The position numbers and the translations under genes were made by a program. From the NCBI RefSeq assembly GCF_030144325.1, contig NZ_CP126307.1:5236001-5300000 (forward strand): a stretch of DNA of 64,000 nucleotides. Reading direction: 5' to 3'. A model generated the notes under the pieces. The model was not told where the DNA came from. It was given only the letters and a program-made list of their open reading frames with translations, and ran no database searches. The first letter of the stretch is position 1. Each line of letters opens with the position of its first letter. This stretch comes from Bosea vestrisii. GTDB lineage: Bacteria; Pseudomonadota; Alphaproteobacteria; Rhizobiales; Beijerinckiaceae. Below are positions 58,995 through 64,000 of the stretch, piece by piece.

Positions 58995-59008
58995 GTTCGG
59001 GCTGAGTC

Positions 59009-60433
59009 TCAGTTCACCGGCCCGCCGCCGCCAAGGTCCTCCATCGTCGGATCGCTCGGCCGCACGCCGGTAGCGCGGTTGACCATCACGGTGACGAACC
59101 AGAGCACGATGCCGATCCCGATCAGAATGCCGGCGATCTTGTACTGGACCGGGTCGCGCCCGGTCCAGGGACCGGCGAAGAAGGCGCAGGAGATCGCTCC
59201 GATAATCGGCAGGATCGTCGGCGTGCGGAAATGCTCGTGCTCGACCGTGTCCTTGCGCAGCATCAGCACGGCGATGTTGACGACGGTGAAGACGCAGAGC
59301 AGCAGCAGCGCCGTCGTGCCGCCCAGCGCCGGCACCTCGCCGACGAAGGTGATCAGGGCGAAGGCGAGCAGCGTGGTGAAGCCGATCGCGATGTAGGGGC
59401 TGCGCCGTGTCGGATGGACCTTGCCGAGCGCCTGCGGCAGCACATTCTCGCGGCTCATGCCGTAGACCAGCCGGCTCGCCATCAGCATGTTGATCAGCGC
59501 GCTGTTGGCGACGGCGAACATGGTGATGAAGCCGAAGATCCAGATCGGGAAGTTCGGCGCGCCGGCGGCCACCACCTTGAGCAGCGGCGTCTCGCCCTCG
59601 CCCAGCTCTTCCGGCGAGACCAGCGTGATCGCCGAGATCGAGACCAGCACATAGATCACGCCGGTAATGACGAGGCCGGCGAGCAGGATCTTCGGAAAGA
59701 TCCGCGTCGGGTCCTTGGTCTCCTCGGCCATGTTGACCGAGTCCTCGAAGCCGACCATGGCGAAGAAGGCGAGGGTGGTCGCTGCGATCACCGGCCAGAA
59801 CATGCCGCCATCGCCGGCCGGCTTGAACTGGGTGATCCGGGAGACGTCGCCCTGGCCGGCGGCGATGGCCCACAAGCCGACAAAGATCACGATCAGGAGG
59901 CCGGTCAGCTCGACGCAGGTCAGCACGACATTGGCCTTCACGCTCTCGCCGACGCCACGGAAGTTCACTGCCGCGACGATCGCCATGAAGGCGAGGCCGA
60001 GGAGGGTGATGCCGATGCCGCCGGTGAGGTTGAGCCCGAAGGCGTGTGACATGTTGGCCGCGAAGGCGCGCGAGGCCGTCGAGGCCGAGGTAATGCCGGA
60101 ACACATCACCGCGAAGGCAACGATGAAGGTGATGAAATGGATGCCGAACGCCTTGTGCGCATAGAGCGCGGCGCCGGCGGCACGCGGATACTTGGTGACC
60201 AGTTCAAGATAGCTGAAGGCGGTGATCATCGCGACGACGAAGGCAACCAGGAAGGGCAGCCAGACGATACCGCCGACCTGTTTCGCCACCTGGCCGGTGA
60301 GCGCGTAGATGCCGGTGCCGAGAATGTCGCCGACGATGAAGAGCAGCAGCAGCCATGGCCCCATCACGCGATGGAGGCTCGGCTCGGCGCCTTCTGTTGG
60401 GACGGCGGACGGAGGTAGCGTCGTGTCGCTCAT
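59009..60433 (-). CDS. APC-superfamily amino acid permease
   Basis: Twelve-helix amino acid importer of 474 residues. Consensus segments: LLLLFIVGDILGTGIYALTG in helix 1, FFAMVGFEDSVNMAEETKDP in helix 6 with the conserved F-x-G-F-(D/E), and MLMASRLVYGMSRENVLPQA in helix 8. ATG 60433 has GAGGAAG. Substrate not determinable; some members transport basic amino acids or act in exchange. Confidence 0.9.
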   Translation of the reverse strand: MSDTTLPPSAVPTEGAEPSLHRVMGPWLLLLFIVGDILGTGIYALTGQVAKQVGGIVWLPFLVAFVVAMITAFSYLELVTKYPRAAGAALYAHKAFGIHFITFIVAFAVMCSGITSASTASRAFAANMSHAFGLNLTGGIGITLLGLAFMAIVAAVNFRGVGESVKANVVLTCVELTGLLIVIFVGLWAIAAGQGDVSRITQFKPAGDGGMFWPVIAATTLAFFAMVGFEDSVNMAEETKDPTRIFPKILLAGLVITGVIYVLVSISAITLVSPEELGEGETPLLKVVAAGAPNFPIWIFGFITMFAVANSALINMLMASRLVYGMSRENVLPQALGKVHPTRRSPYIAIGFTTLLAFALITFVGEVPALGGTTALLLLCVFTVVNIAVLMLRKDTVEHEHFRTPTILPIIGAISCAFFAGPWTGRDPVQYKIAGILIGIGIVLWFVTVMVNRATGVRPSDPTMEDLGGGGPVN

Positions 60434-60547
60434 GGTTCTTCCTCGCTCGACGGGCCGCAAGGCCGGTGAAGAGGAGAACACAGTCACGCCATATTTGTTC
60501 AAGCGCAACCGGGGCGTGCTGCCCCGGTCGCACATCGCGCGGTCAGT

Positions 60548-62047
60548 CTAGTCTTCGGCCGCCTTGAACTTGTTCAGCCCCTGCATCACGAAGGGCGCGA
60601 CCAGCGCGATGAAGGCAATGCCGAGCAGCGTCGCCGAGATGGGGTTCTCAAGCAGGATCATCGGGTCGCCGAGGCTGATCTGCAGGGCCCGCCGCAACTG
60701 CGCCTCCGCCATCGGCCCTAGGATCAGCCCGACTACCATCGGCGCGACCGGGTAGTCGAAGCGCCGCATCAGATAGCCGAGATAGCCGAAACCGAAGAGC
60801 ATGCCGAGCTCGACCGGGGAGGGGTTGACCGCGAGCGTGCCCATGGTCGCGAAGACCAGGATGCCGGCATAGAGCCAGGGCTGCGGGATCGCCAGCAGCC
60901 GCACCCAGAGCCCGATCAGCGGCAGGTTCAGGACGACCAGCATGACGTTGGCGATGAAGAGCGAGGCGATCAGGCCCCAGACCAGGTCCGGCTTCTCGGC
61001 GAAGAGCAGCGGCCCCGGGTTGAGCCCGTATTGCTGGAAGCCAGCGAGCATGATCGCCGCGGTTGCCGAGGTCGGCAGGCCGAGCGTCAGGAGCGGCACG
61101 AGCGTGCCGGCCGCCGAGGCGTTGTTGGCCGCCTCCGGCCCGGCGACGCCCTCGATCGCGCCCTTGCCGAATTCCTCCGGGTATTTGCAGAGCTTCTTCT
61201 CGGTCGAATAGGAGAGGAAGGTCGGCACCTCGGCACCGCCCGCCGGCAGTGCGCCGATCGGAAAGCCAAACGCCGTGCCGCGCAGCCACGGCGCCCAGGA
61301 GCGCTTCCAGTCCTGCTTGGTCATCCAGAGCGAGCCCTTGATCGGGATGATCTCCTCCGGCTCGCGCCAGCGCTTGGACGCGACATAGAGCGCCTCGCCG
61401 ACGGCGAACAGGCCGACCGCCAGCGTCGTCACCTCGACGCCGTTGAGTAGTTCGGGCACGCCGAAGGTCAGGCGGGCCTGGCCGGTCAATTTGTCGATGC
61501 CGACGAGCCCGAGCATCATGCCAAGGAACAGGCTGGTCAGGCCGCGCAGCGGGGAGTCGCCGAAGGTCGCCGAGACCGTGACGAAGGCGACGATCATCAG
61601 CGCGAAATAGTCCCACGGTCCGAACTTGACCGCGATCTCGACCAGCCAGGGCGCCAGGAAGGCGAGGCCGATCGTGGCGATCAGGCCGGCGACGAAGGAA
61701 CCGATCGCCGCCGTCGCCAGCGCCGGGCCGCCGCGGCCGGCCTTGGCCATCTTTGAGCCTTCGAGCGCGGTCGCCAGAGACGCGCTTTCGCCTGGCGCAT
61801 TGAGCAGGATCGCGGTGGTCGAGCCGCCATACATGCCGCCATAATAGATGCCGGCGAACATGATCAGCGAACCCGCGGGGTCGAGCTTGAAGGTCACCGG
61901 CAGCAAGAGCGCCACGGTGAGCGCCGGGCCGATGCCGGGCAGCACGCCGACGGCGGTGCCGAGGAAGACGCCGATCAGGCAGAACAGCAATTTCGAGGGC
62001 TCGAGGGCGACGGAGAAGCCGTTGGCGAGCGAGAGCAGGGTTTCCAT
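60548..62047 (-). CDS. tctA: tripartite tricarboxylate transporter permease TctA
   Basis: Large membrane subunit of 499 residues, about twelve helices. Typical segments: GVLPGIGPALTVALLLPVTF, GIYYGGMYGGSTTAILLNAP with GESAS, and GALPAGGAEVPTFLSYSTEK, including the two short G-L-P-G-type family repeats. Last gene of tctCBA. Drives carboxylate uptake by an ion gradient using TctC as binding protein. Confidence 0.93.
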   Translation of the reverse strand: METLLSLANGFSVALEPSKLLFCLIGVFLGTAVGVLPGIGPALTVALLLPVTFKLDPAGSLIMFAGIYYGGMYGGSTTAILLNAPGESASLATALEGSKMAKAGRGGPALATAAIGSFVAGLIATIGLAFLAPWLVEIAVKFGPWDYFALMIVAFVTVSATFGDSPLRGLTSLFLGMMLGLVGIDKLTGQARLTFGVPELLNGVEVTTLAVGLFAVGEALYVASKRWREPEEIIPIKGSLWMTKQDWKRSWAPWLRGTAFGFPIGALPAGGAEVPTFLSYSTEKKLCKYPEEFGKGAIEGVAGPEAANNASAAGTLVPLLTLGLPTSATAAIMLAGFQQYGLNPGPLLFAEKPDLVWGLIASLFIANVMLVVLNLPLIGLWVRLLAIPQPWLYAGILVFATMGTLAVNPSPVELGMLFGFGYLGYLMRRFDYPVAPMVVGLILGPMAEAQLRRALQISLGDPMILLENPISATLLGIAFIALVAPFVMQGLNKFKAAED

Positions 62048-62060
62048 GTGCTTAGCTCCT

Positions 62061-62525
62061 TCAGCTCAGCAGCGCTTCGAGCGGCCCGGTCGGTAGCGAC
62101 AGGGTCAGGAGCTTGAGGAAGAGCAGATAAATCGCGGTGCCGAGCACGAGGCCGATGACGATGTCGACGAGCAGCGCATCGCGCCCGAAGCCGCGCGCCG
62201 TACAGGAGAACAGGATTGCGGTGGCGACGATGAAGCCGCCGCCCAGCGCAATGCAGGCGATCAGCCCGACGAGCCCGCCGACGATCCAGAGCAGCGCCCG
62301 CCCATCGGCGACTTCCGGCTTCGGCAGCCCGTCCCTGAAGGCGACGAAGAGATGCGCGAGGCCGAGCAGCACCATCCCGGCGCAGACGACATAGGGCATC
62401 GCAGTCGGGCCGACGCCGTAGTTGGAGGTGATGGTCTGGCGCGAGGCGTCGAAGGCGACGATCGCCGCTACCGCCAGAAGCAGGAACCCGACGACGAGGG
62501 CGGGGCGGTCGATGGTGCGGGACAT
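62061..62525 (-). CDS. tctB: tripartite tricarboxylate transporter small permease TctB
   Basis: Small membrane subunit of 154 residues with four helices: VVGFLLLAVAAIVAFDASRQ, AMPYVVCAGMVLLGLAHLFV, VGLIACIALGGGFIVATAIL and LVLGTAIYLLFLKLLTLSLP. The layout and the C-terminal F-x-x-L-L-x-(L/V)-x-L-P are family marks. Thirteen bases before tctA. Confidence 0.9.
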   Translation of the reverse strand: MSRTIDRPALVVGFLLLAVAAIVAFDASRQTITSNYGVGPTAMPYVVCAGMVLLGLAHLFVAFRDGLPKPEVADGRALLWIVGGLVGLIACIALGGGFIVATAILFSCTARGFGRDALLVDIVIGLVLGTAIYLLFLKLLTLSLPTGPLEALLS

Positions 62526-62560
62526 GGGCGCGACCGTCTGTCTGGAGCGAAGGTGACGAA

Positions 62561-62588
62561 GGGCGGGCGGCCTTGCGGCAGCCCGCCC
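62561..62588 (-). promoter_or_regulatory. hairpin in tctC-tctB intergenic region
   Basis: GGGCGGGC and GCCCGCCC form an 8-bp stem around a 12-base loop without a T run on the minus strand. Such hairpins commonly protect the binding-protein part of the mRNA so that it exceeds the permease part. Confidence 0.45.
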
Positions 62589-62611
62589 TCGATTGAGGTC
62601 TCAGGAGGGCC

Positions 62612-63574
62612 TTACTTCACCAGGCCGACATCCGTCATCACCTTGCTGACGCGGGCCGTCTCGGTCTTCAGGAAGCTGTCGAACTCGGCCGCGCCGAGAT
62701 AGGCGTCGTCCCAGCCGCGGGCCTTGAGGATCTCGGCCCATTCCTTCGACTTGACCAGTTTTTCGACCGCGCCGGAGAGGTCCTTCTTCTGCGCGTCGCT
62801 GAGGCCCGGAGGAGCGACGACCGAGCGCCAGTTGAGCAGTTCGAGGTTGACGCCGCCTTCCTTGAGGGTCGGAGCATCAGGGGCATTCTCCAGGCGCTTG
62901 CTGGCGCTGACGCCGATGACGCGCAGCTTGCCGGCCTTGATCTGGCCCTCGAACTCGCCATAGCCCGAGATGCCGGCGGTGACGCGGCCGCCGAGCATCG
63001 CGGCGAGTGCCTCGCCACCACCCGAGAACGGGATGTAGTTGATCTTCTTCGGGTCGCCGCCGGCGGCCTCGGCGAAGAGCGCAGCGAGGATGTGGTCGGC
63101 GCCGCCGGCCGAGCCGCCGGCCCAGGTCACCTTGGCCGGGTCGGCCTTGACGCGGTCGGCGAGGTCCTTGGCGTTCTTGATCGGCGAATCCGTCGGCACG
63201 ACGATGACCAGCGCCTCGGCGGTCAGCCGCGCGATCGGCGTGGTCTGCGTCAGGTTCACCGGCGACTTGTTGAGCAGGATCGCGCCGACCATGACGAAGC
63301 CGTTGACCATCAACTGGTGGCCGTCGCCCTTGGCGCCGATCAGCTGGGCGAGGCCGATCGTGCCGCCGGCGCCGGTGACGTTGGTCACCTGGACGCTCTT
63401 GGCGATGCCGGCCGCCGTCAGCGCCTGCTGCATCGAACGCGCCGTGCCGTCCCAGCCGCCGCCGGGGGCGGCCGGAGCCATGATCTTCAGTTCCATCTGC
63501 GCGAAGGCGGCGGTCGTGAGGCCTGCGAGCGCGACGGCCGCCACGGCCCCGCGCTTGATGAAGGACGTCAGCAT
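62612..63574 (-). CDS. tctC: tripartite tricarboxylate transporter binding protein TctC (Bug family)
   Basis: Periplasmic binding protein of 320 residues. Signal peptide through TAAFAQ; Bug fold with LKIMAPAAPGGGWDGTARSM, NVTGAGGTIGLAQLIGAKGD, DPAKVTWAGGSAGGADHILA and GVSASKRLENAPDAPTLKEG, where the last gives the family A-P-T-x-x-E-G motif. ATG 63574 has GGGAGG. First gene of tctCBA. Ligand probably a di- or tricarboxylate such as citrate. Confidence 0.92.
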   Translation of the reverse strand: MLTSFIKRGAVAAVALAGLTTAAFAQMELKIMAPAAPGGGWDGTARSMQQALTAAGIAKSVQVTNVTGAGGTIGLAQLIGAKGDGHQLMVNGFVMVGAILLNKSPVNLTQTTPIARLTAEALVIVVPTDSPIKNAKDLADRVKADPAKVTWAGGSAGGADHILAALFAEAAGGDPKKINYIPFSGGGEALAAMLGGRVTAGISGYGEFEGQIKAGKLRVIGVSASKRLENAPDAPTLKEGGVNLELLNWRSVVAPPGLSDAQKKDLSGAVEKLVKSKEWAEILKARGWDDAYLGAAEFDSFLKTETARVSKVMTDVGLVK

Positions 63575-63784
63575 AGTTACCTCCCTGGTGGCACGCTTCA
63601 GGCGCACCGATTGTCGACGCTCGCCTGTGGCACCGCATCGGACCGCGGATCAATTGCGCCTGATTGCATAATCACAAGTCAAGATGTTTCGCCTGAGAGG
63701 CCTGCAAGCGCACGAAAATTCGACAAGTAACCGCCGCTGACGTCGCCAAAGGTCGTAAGCCTCGGCCGCACGTGCCGCTCGGCT

Positions 63785-63834
63785 GATTCCGATCTCCCGC
63801 AAAAGCGGTGCCCACATCTGCGGAACATGCTCTA
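63785..63834. repeat. short dispersed intergenic repeat, copy B
   Basis: GATCTCCCGCAAAAGCGGTG through CGGAACATGCTCTA; shares GCAAAAG-x-GG and GGA(A)CATG(C/T)TCTA with copy A at 58311. Confidence 0.6.
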
Positions 63835-63868
63835 GGCGCGGCATGCCCCATCGCGTAAGCCCCAGCAC

Positions 63869-64000
63869 ATGAGTGAGACCTCTTCGTCAGCCCATTCGGG
63901 TGCCTCGCCAGGGCGCGCAGGCGAGTCGGCGGCAAGCCGGGCCCTTCGCCTCTCCGGCGTGGCCTGCCTCCTGCTGATGCCGCTCGCCATGTGGCTGGCG
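63869..64000 (+). CDS. start of a membrane protein gene, cut by window end
   Basis: ATG 63869 opens a frame that stays open to the window end (44 codons). A Ser/Ala-rich hydrophilic start (MSETSSSAHSGASPGRAGES) is followed by LRLSGVACLLLMPLAMWLA, the first hydrophobic helix. The ribosome site is weak. The N-terminus alone does not identify the family. Confidence 0.45.
   Translation, partial: MSETSSSAHSGASPGRAGESAASRALRLSGVACLLLMPLAMWLA

Overview
The window is GC-rich DNA packed with short-spaced or overlapping genes. It looks chromosomal and alphaproteobacterial, most likely Hyphomicrobiales and perhaps close to Bosea. The grounds are the OmpR-type, DUF1134, DUF2059, L,D-transpeptidase and Omp25/31-type protein repertoire, the many periplasmic-binding-protein transporters (TRAP, TTT/Bug, ABC), and intergenic repeats typical of the group. 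The genus is inference. There are no rRNA genes, CRISPR array, phage genes or transposases; one tRNA-Val(CAC) is present.

Layout. 1-3670: end of an AEC-family carrier, a small membrane protein, then a translationally coupled run of GST, three tandem secreted paralogs (the third frameshifted) and a uracil-DNA glycosylase. 3675-9182: a beta-hydroxyacid dehydrogenase, a methionine aminopeptidase, a polar amino-acid ABC importer without its ATPase, and ornithine aminotransferase. 9308-15048: divergent regulator/target pairs (TetR with a DUF2798-like protein, Lrp with ornithine cyclodeaminase, TetR with an isochorismatase-fold hydrolase) and an MFS exporter. 14563-18179: operon of DCC thiol oxidoreductase, saccharopine-dehydrogenase-like/DUF4166 protein, agmatinase and Lrp regulator. 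18491-24801: a TakP-like TRAP system with two paralogous binding proteins and a separate DctQM pair. 24912-33354: MFS and EamA exporters, a sarcosine-oxidase-like flavoenzyme, a soluble MCP/PilZ chemoreceptor, two Gfo/Idh/MocA dehydrogenases and a Tat-exported ABC binding protein.

33834-42521 is the most accessory-looking part. A coiled-coil membrane protein with four ~82-residue repeats (N-terminus out of frame), a TAXI-type binding protein, a VasI/TagO-like secreted protein and a DsrE-like secreted protein are followed by a four-gene phospholipid cassette (acyltransferase, CdsA, small membrane protein, variant CDP-alcohol phosphatidyltransferase). The cassette lies between an intact moaA and a displaced, diverged copy of the last 17 codons of moaA, so it looks inserted at the moaA 3' end.

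42657-64000: an interrupted DUF3592-like gene, a large palindromic repeat, an L,D-transpeptidase, an Omp25/31-type barrel protein, a response regulator convergent with a histidine kinase, a DUF1134 protein, a DUF374 acyltransferase, a frameshifted hydrolase, an aldehyde dehydrogenase, a frameshifted patatin-like lipase, tRNA-Val, phosphoglycolate phosphatase, gabD-rpiA, an APC permease and a complete tctCBA tricarboxylate transporter.

Themes: import of organic and amino acids; ornithine/agmatine catabolism (rocD, ornithine cyclodeaminase, agmatinase, gabD, Lrp regulators); and cell-envelope functions. Five genes appear broken (three or four single-base frameshifts at or near homopolymers, one in-frame stop), which suggests either sequence errors or real decay.
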